The notes under the pieces are model-generated. The model did not search any database. It was not told the DNA's origin and saw only the letters and a program-made list of their open reading frames with translations. The position numbers were made by a program, and so were the translations under genes. Positions 9,772 through 19,780 of a stretch of DNA of 64,000 nucleotides are shown here, one piece after another; positions within the stretch are counted from its first letter, which is position 1, and each line of letters begins with the position of its first letter. The stretch covers positions 84,732 to 148,731 of the forward strand of contig JAJEDJ010000042.1 in the NCBI GenBank assembly GCA_022821545.1. Reading direction: 5' to 3'. Origin of the DNA: Caldilineaceae bacterium (lineage in GTDB: Bacteria; Chloroflexota; Anaerolineae; Caldilineales; Caldilineaceae).

Positions 9772-10740
9772 TCAGGTCAACCTGTTCCTCTCAAAATCAA
9801 TCATATCATCGAGGATTTCCGGCAACAAGTGAGTAGGCGTCCATCCGATTTCGCCGGCGATCTTTGAGATTTTCGGAACGCGGCGGCGCAGGTCCTCGAA
9901 TCCTTCCCCATAGGCTTGGTCGTAGGGCAAAAAGTGGATTGGCGATGTTGAATCGGAACGGTCAACTGTCAGTTCTGCCAGTTCGCGGACCGTCACCTCA
10001 TGGTTGCTGCCAATGTTGTAGATCTGTCCGCTGGCTGACGTCCGGCCCAGCAGTCCAACGATTGCCTGCACGACATCACCTACGTGACAGAAGCAGCGAG
10101 TCTGCAAGCCGTCGCCGTAGACAGTCAGCGGCTGCCCTCGCAGGGCCTGCCTGACAAACCTCGGCAGCACCATTCCGAAACGGCCCGTCTGTCGCGGTCC
10201 TACGACATTGAACAAGCGCATAATTGTGAGCGGCAGTCCAAACTCCTGGTGCGCGGCGAGAGCGAGAAACTCATCGAGAAGTTTGGTGGCGGCGTAGACC
10301 CATCGTGTACGGTCGGGCGGCCCGAGGATCAGGTCGTCGTCTTCCGAAAAGGGCAGGGCTTCGCTCTTGCCATAGACTTCACTTGTGCTGGCTATCAGAG
10401 TTTGGCAGCCATGGCGGCGGGCGGCTGCCAGCAGGGTGTGGGTGCCGAGAACGTTGGTCTCGATAGTTTGCGTCGGGTGTTCCAGGATCAGGTGTACGCC
10501 GACCGCGGCCGCCAAATGCACGATTGCGTCTGCGCGACGGGCGAGTCCGTCCAGCGCCGCACTGTCGTCAAGAGCGGCTTGGGTAAAGTTGAAGCGGGGA
10601 TGGCCCAGAAAACCGCGGATATTCTCCGCCGAGCCAGTGCTGAGGTTGTCCAGAACGGAGACTGAGTCGCCGCGAACCAGCAGGGCGTCAGCAAGGTGGC
10701 TCCCGATGAATCCGGCGCCCCCTGTGATGAGGACATGCAT
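9772..10740 (-). CDS. NAD-dependent epimerase/dehydratase (extended SDR, UDP-sugar type)
   Basis: 322 residues from the ATG at 10740, which has GGAG six bases upstream; in-frame extension upstream to 10791 is possible but has no such site. Rossmann motif TGGAGFIGSHL, catalytic region STSEVYG and the YxxxK pair in YAATK, with a C-terminal substrate domain containing NIGSNHEVTVREL. Closest in look to UDP-glucuronate decarboxylase/UDP-glucose 4-epimerase type enzymes, hence a role in nucleotide-sugar supply for cell-surface glycans is likely. The precise reaction is not decidable. It follows purH on the same strand with a gap of about 93 bp. Confidence 0.85.
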   Translation of the reverse strand: MHVLITGGAGFIGSHLADALLVRGDSVSVLDNLSTGSAENIRGFLGHPRFNFTQAALDDSAALDGLARRADAIVHLAAAVGVHLILEHPTQTIETNVLGTHTLLAAARRHGCQTLIASTSEVYGKSEALPFSEDDDLILGPPDRTRWVYAATKLLDEFLALAAHQEFGLPLTIMRLFNVVGPRQTGRFGMVLPRFVRQALRGQPLTVYGDGLQTRCFCHVGDVVQAIVGLLGRTSASGQIYNIGSNHEVTVRELAELTVDRSDSTSPIHFLPYDQAYGEGFEDLRRRVPKISKIAGEIGWTPTHLLPEILDDMIDFERNRLT

Positions 10741-10833
10741 GAGCATCTCCAAACTGCGCAGGTCCTGTAGTTTGGCGCCGGCGGCGACCACTCGATGGCT
10801 GCCGTTGCCATTCTACGAACCGCAACTGCTGCA

Positions 10834-12381
<1,548 letters not shown>

Positions 12382-12415
12382 GGAGACGCTCCTGTAAATC
12401 CGCAAAGGTTTCGGC

Positions 12416-12450
12416 AAATAGAAAGAGGCAGTCGGAATAACCCAACTGCC
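12416..12450 (-). terminator. Attenuator-like intrinsic terminator in the purH leader
   Basis: On the minus strand, a 9-bp stem (arms 12442-12450 and 12427-12435, GGCAGTTGG with CCGACTGCC, one G-T pair) and a 6-nt loop are followed at once by TCTTTCTATTT. It ends about 35 bases before the purH start codon and after a candidate promoter, so it would stop purH transcription unless an alternative fold forms. Confidence 0.65.
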
Positions 12451-12453
12451 CCA

Positions 12454-12590
12454 GCCCAGGCGATCGACTGTGCATTAAGGGAAACAGTTCCCCGCTCCTC
12501 TCCCTCGTGGTATCTCTCCACTCAATTGAAGGGCCGGCTGCATTGTCGATTCTTCGGCAACCGGACCCGTCAGTCCGCCAGTCGAGGAGC
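12454..12590 (-). promoter_or_regulatory. Candidate metabolite-sensing leader of purH (ZTP/pfl-like?)
   Basis: The purH leader RNA contains CUCGACUGGCGG (12575-12586) and CGCCUGGGC (12454-12462), which resemble the CUGGCG and CCGCCUGGGC conserved blocks of ZTP riboswitches. Those switches commonly control purH. A closing stem can form between CUCCUCG (12583-12589) and CGAGGGAG (12500-12507). The 3' block lies directly before the terminator hairpin, as expected for attenuation. The strongly conserved GGGGAGC element is not in its usual place, so the assignment is tentative; an unrelated purine attenuator is possible. Confidence 0.38.
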
Positions 12591-12609
12591 CCATCCCTGA
12601 TTGGTTTTC

Positions 12610-12638
12610 ATGTTATCACATGGGAAATGCCGGGGCAA
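12610..12638 (-). promoter_or_regulatory. purH: Candidate purH promoter
   Basis: On the minus strand, TTGCCC (12633-12638) and TAACAT (12610-12615) are separated by 17 bp, a moderate match to a housekeeping promoter. Transcription from here would begin just before the conserved leader blocks. Confidence 0.4.
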
Positions 12639-12756
12639 AGGAGTCCATGCCGGAATGCTTAAGCCATCATGTCTGATTTCTTAAGCTTTCGAGCTGCTGA
12701 TGACGGTCCTCGCTCAATCCGAGGGGACAAAAAAATCCTCTGATCCGACAGCTGTC

Positions 12757-12765
12757 TGCTATACT
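12757..12765 (+). promoter_or_regulatory. gnd: Candidate gnd promoter (extended -10)
   Basis: TGC-TATACT, an extended -10 element with TATACT at 12760-12765, lies about 50 bp before the gnd start codon. No good -35 box is seen, which is usual for extended -10 promoters. The same TATACT form is found before mreB and the second nuoA. Confidence 0.5.
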
Positions 12766-12815
12766 GTGCAGGAATTTCCGAAGAGTGAAGGCGCACCTTC
12801 ATAAGGAGACAACCA

Positions 12816-14255
12816 ATGAGCAGTGCCACAGCCCCTCGTGGGGATATTGCCGTTTCCGGCCTGGCCGTGATGGGACAGAATCTGGTGCTCAACCTGGAGC
12901 GCAACGGCTACAATGTCGTTGTTCACAATCGCACCACGTCCAAAATGACCGAATTCGCGGCCGGGCACTCTGGCAAAAACCTGATCCCCGCGGTGACGCT
13001 GGAGGAAGTGGTGGCGAATCTCGTGCGGCCGCGCCGTGTACTGCTGATGGTTCAGGCCGGCCAGCCCGTAGACGCCGTGCTGGACGCCCTTGTGCCGCTG
13101 CTGGACGAGGGCGATATCGTCATGGACGGCGGTAACAGCTATTTTCCGGACACTGAGCGGCGCAGCCGGGAATTGACGGCCAAGGGCCTGGTTTACATGG
13201 GTGTCGGTGTCAGCGGAGGAGAGGAAGGCGCACTCTGGGGACCGTCGATCATGCCCGGCGGCGCCGCCGAGGGGTGGGAAGCGGTTGGACCGATGCTGCG
13301 GGCAATCTCCGCCAAAGCCGATGAAGACGGCGAACCGTGTGTCAGCTACATAGGGCGCGGCGGCGCAGGCCACTATGTGAAGATGGTTCACAATGGCATC
13401 GAATACGGGGACATGCAGCTCATTGCAGAGGCGTATGACATTCTGCAGCAAGTCCTGGGGCTGAGCGCAAGTGAGCTTGCCGAAGTATTCGCCGAGTGGA
13501 ATGAAGGGGAATTGGATAGCTTTCTGATTGAGATTACAAGCAGGATATTCGTGCGTCTGGACGAGGAGAGCGGCCGCCCGCTCGTGGACATGGTCCTCGA
13601 CAAAGCCCAACAGAAGGGCACTGGCAAGTGGACCAGCCAGAACGCCATGGACGTAGGCGCGCCGATTCCAACCATCAACAGCGCGGTAACCGGCCGCATC
13701 ATCTCGTCGTTGAAGGAGGAGCGAATCGCCGCATCCGCGCAGCTGCCGGGTCCTGAAACGCAAACCTATGAGGGTGACCGCCAGGAGTTGATAGACGCGA
13801 CGCGTGACGCTCTGTACGCAAGCAAGATCAGTGCCTACGCACAGGGAATGGCGCTGCTGAGACAAGCAAGCGAGGAGTACGACTACGGGCTGAATCTAGG
13901 TGAAATAGCCGCCATCTGGCGGTCCGGCTGCATCATTAGGGCCCGATTTCTCAACCGCATTACCGATGCCTACAACCGCAACCCGGCGTTGACGAACCTG
14001 CTGCTGGACAGTGAGTTTAGGGCGGCGGTCACACAGAGGCTGCCGGCGTGGCGGAAAGTGATCCAGCTGGCCGTTGCGAGAGGCATCCCGACTCCCGCCT
14101 TCAGCGCCAGCCTGGCCTACTATGACAGCTATCGCAGCGCGCGTCTGCCGGCCAACCTGATACAGGCGCAGCGGGACTTCTTTGGCGCACACACCTACGA
14201 ACGCACGGACCGAGAGGGCATCTTTCACAGTGAGTGGGAGCAGGACGTCAGTTGA
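12816..14255 (+). CDS. gnd: 6-phosphogluconate dehydrogenase, decarboxylating
   Basis: 479 residues, the usual length. N-terminal Rossmann motif [22 protein letters not shown]-type loop HNRTTSK, substrate region [19 protein letters not shown], and catalytic Lys/Asn region [16 protein letters not shown]. The C-terminal domain [10 protein letters not shown] and [15 protein letters not shown] is complete. It oxidises 6-phosphogluconate to ribulose 5-phosphate with NADPH production. AAGGAG lies just upstream of the ATG. The promoter is divergent from purH, so ribose and NADPH supply and purine synthesis are neighbours. Confidence 0.96.
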   Translation: MSSATAPRGDIAVSGLAVMGQNLVLNLERNGYNVVVHNRTTSKMTEFAAGHSGKNLIPAVTLEEVVANLVRPRRVLLMVQAGQPVDAVLDALVPLLDEGDIVMDGGNSYFPDTERRSRELTAKGLVYMGVGVSGGEEGALWGPSIMPGGAAEGWEAVGPMLRAISAKADEDGEPCVSYIGRGGAGHYVKMVHNGIEYGDMQLIAEAYDILQQVLGLSASELAEVFAEWNEGELDSFLIEITSRIFVRLDEESGRPLVDMVLDKAQQKGTGKWTSQNAMDVGAPIPTINSAVTGRIISSLKEERIAASAQLPGPETQTYEGDRQELIDATRDALYASKISAYAQGMALLRQASEEYDYGLNLGEIAAIWRSGCIIRARFLNRITDAYNRNPALTNLLLDSEFRAAVTQRLPAWRKVIQLAVARGIPTPAFSASLAYYDSYRSARLPANLIQAQRDFFGAHTYERTDREGIFHSEWEQDVS

Positions 14256-14878
14256 TTAACCGCTGGCACGCGGCAATCCCTTTCATCCTCCTGTTGGGCG
14301 CCGGATGGATCTGGATCAGCCGTCCGCCCATCGACGCATCTACCTTCACTACGCCGCGGCCGGCCTTGCACCACCCGGCCCCCGATTTCACGCTGCCATT
14401 CTTCAATACGGCCGGCGAACCAGGGGATCGGTTCTTCCTTTCAACGGCAATGGGCAGGCCGGTTGTCCTGAACTTCTGGGCGACCTGGTGCGGCCCTTGC
14501 CGCCGCGAGTTTCCGGCATTGCAGGCCGCTGCCGCGCGGCACGGCGGTTGCGTGGCGCAGGGCCAAATGGACGGAGAGAACCGGCAGAATGGTGTAGACC
14601 GGGACCAGGGTTTGGACTGCGTACTGTTCCTGGGGGTGAACCAGGGTGAGAACTCCGACACCATAGCCCGCTTTCTGAATGAAATTGGGGGTCAGACCGG
14701 CAGCAATTCAGAGCTCGAGATTCTCCTGGACAGCTCTCTGGAGGTGGGGCGGCGCTACAACGTTCAGGGGCTCCCGCTCACCTACTTTATCGATGCTGAG
14801 GGCATCATCCGCGGGGTATGGTCGGGAGAAATGAATAGCGTGATCCTGGCGGAGCGAATCGCTGAGATCCTGCCATGA
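14252..14878 (+). CDS. Membrane-anchored TlpA/ResA-like thioredoxin
   Basis: 208 residues from a TTG at 14252 that overlaps the gnd stop (TTGA) and has AGGA upstream; a GTG at 14234 is the alternative. A single N-terminal helix (about residues 6-24) anchors it outside the membrane. The redox site is [12 protein letters not shown], and the cis-Pro loop is GLPLTYFID. It likely reduces or exchanges disulfides in exported proteins, for example in cytochrome maturation. Between the active-site helix and the next strand there is an extra hydrophilic loop with two additional cysteines (HGGCVAQ and GLDCVLF), which is unusual for the family. Confidence 0.85.
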   Translation: MINRWHAAIPFILLLGAGWIWISRPPIDASTFTTPRPALHHPAPDFTLPFFNTAGEPGDRFFLSTAMGRPVVLNFWATWCGPCRREFPALQAAAARHGGCVAQGQMDGENRQNGVDRDQGLDCVLFLGVNQGENSDTIARFLNEIGGQTGSNSELEILLDSSLEVGRRYNVQGLPLTYFIDAEGIIRGVWSGEMNSVILAERIAEILP

Positions 14879-15780
14879 AGTCCGAGCGTGCCAAGCTGGC
14901 TGACGTCTTGAGCCATCTGAAAATCAACGACGCCTCGCTCCTGGGGAGAGGAATGACTTCCTCCTTATACGACATTGGCGGCGGGCGCGTGCTGAAAATC
15001 CACAACGGCCGGCAAGAGCGGGAATATCTCCCTCAATTGCAGCGCTTTACGGAACAGCTTCAAGGATACTCCCTCCCATTTGCAGTACCCCTCATCTACG
15101 AATACGGCACCGTCAGAGACGTACACTTTCATGTCGAACGGCGCCTTCCCGGGCAGGACTTTGCTGAAGTCTTCCCCCGTCTGACCGCTCCCGAACGTCG
15201 CAGTGCAATCGAGTCCTTTTTGGATGGACTTCCCCCTTTGCATGCCGTCCATCTGCCGCACCTGCCATTTGGCGAACCACTGAACGAAGCGGAGGAGATT
15301 ACATCCGACTCCTGGCCTAACTACCTGCAGGCGCGCATCAAGGCAACCCTGACACAATCCTATGCCGATTTGCAGGAGGACCTGGCCGAGTTGGACCGGA
15401 TCGTGGAACGGTTCTACCGGGAACTCAGCGATCTGCCCCTCCGACCGCGCAAGTGCCTCGTGCATGGCGACTACTTCCCCGGCAATGTCTTGTGTGACGA
15501 GCGCGGAACTCTGACGGCAGTCGTTGATTTCAGTCCGCTGACGCTGATCGGCGACCCGCTCGTGGATTTGGCTGGCGCCTACTATTTCTGGCGGATCTAC
15601 GACTTCGTAACCGAGGCAGATTACGAATACCTGCGCGCACAGATCGACGCGCGTTATGGTCACTGTAGCTGGAAGCGCATCGACCTCTACTATACCTTCT
15701 ACAGTTTGCGCTTCAGCGACTGCAAAGTCTCCGACAACCACACGTACCGCTGGAGCCTGCGCCGTCTGCGGGCGTTGTGA
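14875..15780 (+). CDS. APH-family aminoglycoside phosphotransferase-like kinase
   Basis: 301 residues with the protein-kinase-like APH fold. There is an N-lobe with a lysine in GGGRVLKIHN, the catalytic loop VHGDYFPGNVL (Brenner motif with Asp and Asn) and the metal-binding DFSPLTLIGDP. It overlaps the thioredoxin-like gene by 4 bp (ATGA), so the two are translationally coupled. The family phosphorylates small molecules such as aminoglycosides, choline, homoserine or sugars; the substrate here is unknown and an antibiotic-resistance role should not be assumed. Confidence 0.82.
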   Translation: MKSERAKLADVLSHLKINDASLLGRGMTSSLYDIGGGRVLKIHNGRQEREYLPQLQRFTEQLQGYSLPFAVPLIYEYGTVRDVHFHVERRLPGQDFAEVFPRLTAPERRSAIESFLDGLPPLHAVHLPHLPFGEPLNEAEEITSDSWPNYLQARIKATLTQSYADLQEDLAELDRIVERFYRELSDLPLRPRKCLVHGDYFPGNVLCDERGTLTAVVDFSPLTLIGDPLVDLAGAYYFWRIYDFVTEADYEYLRAQIDARYGHCSWKRIDLYYTFYSLRFSDCKVSDNHTYRWSLRRLRAL

Positions 15781-15847
15781 ATGTGTACCTCCAAGCCCTC
15801 AGTGCTCGGTAAGATGGCAGTTGCGCTAACGTGAATTTGCAGGCGGG

Positions 15848-18103
15848 CTAACCTGGATCGGCCGCAGACTTCTCCGCGGCCGGCGGCGGATACAGGTGCA
15901 GCAGAAATACCCACACAAAGAGAAGATCGGGCAGAGCGTAGGAGGCGTCGATCAATCCGTGCCCCAACGCGGCCGCAGCCGCGCCCAGTGCGCCGACGGC
16001 GATGGCATCGGCGGTCGCCGCCTTCCAAAGGAAGCGGACCCCCAAGGCCAACCAGGCCGCGGCCAGAGCAAGGCCCGGCAGACCGAGGCGCGTCCACCAG
16101 TCGAGAACGACGTTATGGGGGTGGTTAAGGCTGGGATCGCGCCAGGCGGCGGGCAGAATGTATCCGCTGCGGTAACTATAAAGAAAGTTGTCCGGCCCGA
16201 CGCCCAGCCATAAATGATCCAGGGCCATCTGCACGCTGCTGCGCCAGAGGCTGAGACGAATGCCGGCTGTACCTTCCGCGCTGAAGTCCAGCAGGCTGCG
16301 GAACCGTTCAGTGCCCAGGAACGGGATCAACCCCAATACCATAGCCGCTGCCACGGCGGCCAGGCCCCAGCCATATCGCCTCGGCAGCGCAATGCCCGGT
16401 GCGGCAAGCAGGCGCCTCCCCGCGATGGCCAGAGCGAGCAGCAATGCCGGAAGACCAAGAAAGATCGCCCCCTTGCTGAAAGTCAGTAGCAGCGCCAGCA
16501 GTTGAGGAAGGGTAAGGAGCAGTGCGCTGCGCGCCAGGAGAGGGGCGCTCTTCCAGGACCCGATGAGGGGGAATCTCTCGCGCCAGGACAGTCTGTCTCC
16601 GCTTTTCCCGCCTCCGGCTGACCACCCTCCGAAAATAGCCAGCGCCAGACCCATCGCCGCGCTCCGCTCCAGGTAAAGACCGAGGTTATTGGGGGAGCCG
16701 TAAAAGGCCCGCACTCGGTTGACGCCTTCTGCCTGGATGACGTTCTGCTCCGTCACGTACTGCCAAAGGCCGGCGCAGGCCACGAACGCGCCGCCGGCCA
16801 GCCAGCATAGCGCCAGAAAAGTGCGGGCGGATTTGCCGTCTGAGGCGTTGCGAAATGTCTCTTGTAACAATAGGGCAAAGAGACCGGCACTGAGGAAAAG
16901 TGTCCTCCATTCACGCAGCGCGACACTTTGTTGCTCGGCCGCGAATGCGGCGACGAGGGCGAACGAGACAAGGATGAAGAAGAGCCGGTGGCGTGCGTCA
17001 AGGGCAAAAGCCTTCTGTTCTGAGCTTCTCACGAGGCCGCGCAGGATAATGAACCTTGCCAGAATCAGCCCCAAACCCCCGTAGACGCCGATTTCGACCA
17101 GATTCAACGCCCGTCCCGGAAGGATGGGCAGCGGGTGGAGATAGAATGGCAACCCGAAGAGGAGTGTACCGGTCCAAAGGATAGGCCGCTGCAACCCGAC
17201 AAAGCCGAGCAATACCAGCCCTGCGTCCGCGACCAGCCAGTTCCCGGCGAATGTGCCGGCTCCTATCATTGCGACGCTTGCGGCGGCCAGGCCAACGGCG
17301 ATGTTCCAGGGTAAGAAATCCTCCAGTGAGGAAATGCGGCGCGCCCAATCCTGCACAATACCGGAATCCCTGGTTCCGAGCAGCCTGTGTGCGGCCGAAG
17401 AAGAGGGATCGCCGGACCGGAACTTCGCCGCCGATGCGTTGCCGACGTATACAACCAGGGCGGTGATGGCGAGCCAGCCTCCTGTCAAGGCCAGAAGAAC
17501 GGCTGGCCACAGCGGCCTGGGACGTGAGGGTATCGAGTCCACGGCCGCGCCGCGCAGTACGGTCTGGCCCCACCCCCGCCACACCTCGACTGCGACGTCG
17601 TGAGGGCCGTCGGTCAGGGCGCTGTGTACGACAATCCACTCTGGAGCCGGACCGGCTGCGGTCTGCTTCTCCGGAGCAAAAAGAGGCCGGTAGCCGCCGG
17701 GTTGGCCGAGGCTGTCAAGGTTTCCCTGAATGACGGGCAAGCGGTTGGCAGGACGACCGTCCACAGATACGAAGATGTAGCCCCAATAGTCCCCAAGGGC
17801 TAACCTCAGCGCGAGCTCACGGCCACTGTACTGGAAGGCCATTCGCCCCGAAGGCTGCGTCCATGGTTGGTCCGGCTCAGTCGTATCGGCCCCCCCGACA
17901 GAGACCTGCCAGCCAGGTTGGAACTCGAAGGCAGGGCTGTCCATCGAAGCGACCGCGCCGCTGCGGAGTCGGTCCACTGCGGTAGCGGCAGCCGGACTTT
18001 CGGACTCGCCGCCAGCGGAGAGCAGCCAGCCTGCCGCCCCGAACACAAAGAGCAGCGCCAATATCAAGAGCTGGCTTGGAGATGTCCAGAGTCGTGAAGG
18101 CAT
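15848..18103 (-). CDS. O-antigen ligase/polymerase family membrane protein (WaaL/Wzy)
   Basis: 751 residues with an N-terminal helix, an extracytoplasmic domain of about 190 residues and then about 12 hydrophobic segments. The diagnostic ligase loop is near the C-terminus: RLSLWRSSVQMALDHLWLGV, GPDNFLYSY and NHPHNVVLDWWTRLGLPG. Such proteins join or polymerise lipid-linked glycans outside the membrane. The soluble N-terminal domain before the ligase core is an addition to the plain family and may bind sugar. It stands alone; the genes on both sides run on the plus strand. Confidence 0.82.
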   Translation of the reverse strand: MPSRLWTSPSQLLILALLFVFGAAGWLLSAGGESESPAAATAVDRLRSGAVASMDSPAFEFQPGWQVSVGGADTTEPDQPWTQPSGRMAFQYSGRELALRLALGDYWGYIFVSVDGRPANRLPVIQGNLDSLGQPGGYRPLFAPEKQTAAGPAPEWIVVHSALTDGPHDVAVEVWRGWGQTVLRGAAVDSIPSRPRPLWPAVLLALTGGWLAITALVVYVGNASAAKFRSGDPSSSAAHRLLGTRDSGIVQDWARRISSLEDFLPWNIAVGLAAASVAMIGAGTFAGNWLVADAGLVLLGFVGLQRPILWTGTLLFGLPFYLHPLPILPGRALNLVEIGVYGGLGLILARFIILRGLVRSSEQKAFALDARHRLFFILVSFALVAAFAAEQQSVALREWRTLFLSAGLFALLLQETFRNASDGKSARTFLALCWLAGGAFVACAGLWQYVTEQNVIQAEGVNRVRAFYGSPNNLGLYLERSAAMGLALAIFGGWSAGGGKSGDRLSWRERFPLIGSWKSAPLLARSALLLTLPQLLALLLTFSKGAIFLGLPALLLALAIAGRRLLAAPGIALPRRYGWGLAAVAAAMVLGLIPFLGTERFRSLLDFSAEGTAGIRLSLWRSSVQMALDHLWLGVGPDNFLYSYRSGYILPAAWRDPSLNHPHNVVLDWWTRLGLPGLALAAAWLALGVRFLWKAATADAIAVGALGAAAAALGHGLIDASYALPDLLFVWVFLLHLYPPPAAEKSAADPG

Positions 18104-18268
18104 GATAGAGACGATCCTATCACACGCAAAAGAATCAGAAGAACGCGGAGCGAGAAAGGTCAGATCCGGGGAAAATGAAACTCTTTCGGCTGCAACGTCG
18201 TCATAGATGCTGTACAGACCTCGTCTATCGTGTAACAGTTGACTTTCGTTTCAAGGGGGAACGGCAAA
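18104..18268. other. Divergent spacer between ligase-like and SIMPL genes
   Basis: 165 bp of divergent spacer. No convincing promoter pair was found by eye on either strand; a TTGACT box near 18239 lacks a matching -10. Confidence 0.4.
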
Positions 18269-19042
18269 ATGGAGGGCAAATTTAAGGCAAATGCGGCGAT
18301 TGGCTTGGTGGTGACGACGACCTTGTTGCTGATAGCCGCGTTCATAGTAAACACCGCGTCACCGACCCCGGCGGCGATGGCCCGGGAGGAGAGGCTCAGC
18401 GTCCCTAACTCCCATTCGGTAACGGTGGTAGGAGAAGGCATGGTCAGCATCGAACCTGACATTGCCACTGCCTCGATCGGCGTGGAGGTGGTACGACCGA
18501 CAGTGAGAGAAGCCAGCGTTGCCGCCCAAACAATTATGGAAGACGTCCAGGCCGCCCTGCTGTCCCAGAATATAGATGAAACGGACATTCAGACCAGATA
18601 CTTCAGCATCTATGCCGAGCGCTTTGGGCCTGGCGGTCTGCTGGATGAGGACGCAGTGCGCTATCGAGTGAGCAATATGGTTACCATTACAATTCGTGAT
18701 TTGGAGAGTATCGGAGATGTCCTGGATGCGGCGATCGACTCCGGCGCAAACAACATCTATGGTGTCGATTTCAGCCTTGCGGACCCAGCCTTGGTTGAGT
18801 CTGAAGCGCGTGCAAGGGCGGTAGCGGACGCCTTCGAAAAGGCGGAAGAGCTGGCCGACATTATCGGCGTGGGCGTTGGGGACGTGATGGGAATCAGCGA
18901 GATCATCGGACAGGGCGGCGGCTTCTTCGGTGGGAACTTCTCAAGAATGGCAGCGGCCGAGATGGGAGGGGGCTCCGGTCCTATCAGCCCCGGCGAACTG
19001 AGCCTGACGATGCAGTTGCAGATCACGTACGAGCTCCGATAG
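18269..19042 (+). CDS. SIMPL domain (DUF541) exported protein
   Basis: 257 residues from the ATG at 18269, preceded by AAGGGGGAAC. An N-terminal membrane or signal segment (about residues 9-30) is followed by the SIMPL fold: SVTVVGEGMVSIEPDIATA, the DETDIQTRYFSI region, ARARAVADAFEKAEELA, and the C-terminal LSLTMQLQITYEL. Family members are periplasmic or membrane-anchored oligomers of poorly known function, some linked to oxidative stress. It appears to be monocistronic. Confidence 0.85.
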   Translation: MEGKFKANAAIGLVVTTTLLLIAAFIVNTASPTPAAMAREERLSVPNSHSVTVVGEGMVSIEPDIATASIGVEVVRPTVREASVAAQTIMEDVQAALLSQNIDETDIQTRYFSIYAERFGPGGLLDEDAVRYRVSNMVTITIRDLESIGDVLDAAIDSGANNIYGVDFSLADPALVESEARARAVADAFEKAEELADIIGVGVGDVMGISEIIGQGGGFFGGNFSRMAAAEMGGGSGPISPGELSLTMQLQITYELR

Positions 19043-19100
19043 AACATACGGCGAAAGTCACGAGGCTTTACGCTCGGACAACCCAGGCAAGCCCCTTTTT

Positions 19101-19129
19101 TTGACATGAAATGCCGTGCTGGCTATAAT
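19101..19129 (+). promoter_or_regulatory. Full-consensus sigma-70 type promoter
   Basis: TTGACA (19101-19106) and TATAAT (19124-19129) match the housekeeping consensus at all 12 positions with the ideal 17-bp spacer, and T-rich DNA lies just upstream of the -35. It sits 50 bp before the 15-residue-repeat protein gene and is the strongest promoter seen in the window. Confidence 0.88.
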
Positions 19130-19178
19130 GATGAATCTGTGCCATACCGAATGACGGGTGCCAGCATAGGAGGCGGAC

Positions 19179-19661
19179 ATGGCTGAAGAGAAGTCGGATG
19201 CTAACCCTTTGGAAGAGGCCGCGGCCAATTTGAGTGAAGATCTGGAGGGGGAGCGAATCGATTTGAAGGACTCCAGTGTTGGAAGAGTTCAAGGTGGTCA
19301 CGTCTCCATGGCGGACTCCGCGGCCCGCACTGTGCAAGCGCAAGCGCTGAACATGTCAAACGCTGCGGCCGGATTCGTGCAGACGAAATCGCTTGATATG
19401 CGCGAAGCCGCGATCGGGTTTTCTGCCAGCGAGCAAGTCACCGTCCAGAGTGGCAACATTGGTTTTCTGGCGACTGGCCGGTTGAAGGCAGAGGAGTTAT
19501 GCACCTGGTTTGTAGTGGCCGGCAAAGTGGAGGGCAACGTCAAGTCAACCTTTTCGCCCCTCTCTGCGCTGGCCATGGGAGCCGGATTCGGCTTGGTCGT
19601 GATGCTGCTGCGCGGCCTGTTTTCGCGCAAACGAGGCTCACAAAAAGAGAGCGCGCAGTAG
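19179..19661 (+). CDS. Uncharacterised membrane-tethered protein with six 15-residue repeats
   Basis: 160 residues. I do not recognise the family. After an acidic N-terminus (about 30 residues) there are six consecutive 15-residue units covering residues 32-121. The second to fifth begin SAARTVQ, AAAGFVQ, AAIGFSA and GNIGFLA, each with alternating hydrophobic positions as in beta-helix or pentapeptide-like solenoids. A single hydrophobic helix (ALAMGAGFGLVVMLLRGLF) and a basic tail close the protein. A short repeat protein with one C-terminal membrane anchor could be a scaffold or polymer, distantly like bactofilin, but no homology is claimed. It is driven by a perfect consensus promoter and its stop codon is tandemly duplicated. 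Confidence 0.75.
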   Translation: MAEEKSDANPLEEAAANLSEDLEGERIDLKDSSVGRVQGGHVSMADSAARTVQAQALNMSNAAAGFVQTKSLDMREAAIGFSASEQVTVQSGNIGFLATGRLKAEELCTWFVVAGKVEGNVKSTFSPLSALAMGAGFGLVVMLLRGLFSRKRGSQKESAQ

Positions 19662-19668
19662 GCAGTAG
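19655..19668. repeat. 7-bp tandem duplication over a stop codon
   Basis: GCAGTAG is repeated exactly head to tail (19655-19661 and 19662-19668). The first copy contains the TAG stop of the 15-residue-repeat protein gene. Confidence 0.85.
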
Positions 19669-19780
19669 ACGATGATTAACGGATGAGGGAAGGCGCCGTG
19701 GGTCTGTCCCAAGGCCGGTGTCAAAGCAGATTCTCAGATCGAAAACCTCGAAATATAAAGGAAGAGTGAGCCAAAGAAAG

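Larger units (their letters stand above)
12382..12815. other. purH/gnd divergent intergenic region
   Basis: 434 bp without a credible gene. The left part is the purH leader (terminator, conserved blocks, promoter). The right part holds a 7-bp inverted repeat GCTTAAG (12657-12663 with 12680-12686), a small hairpin around 12703-12728, and the gnd promoter. Translated frames across it have no recognisable product. Confidence 0.6.

Noticed and set aside
14875..15780. Aminoglycoside resistance gene
   Set aside because: Only the general APH kinase fold is seen; many members phosphorylate metabolites, and the context is thioredoxin and pentose metabolism rather than resistance.
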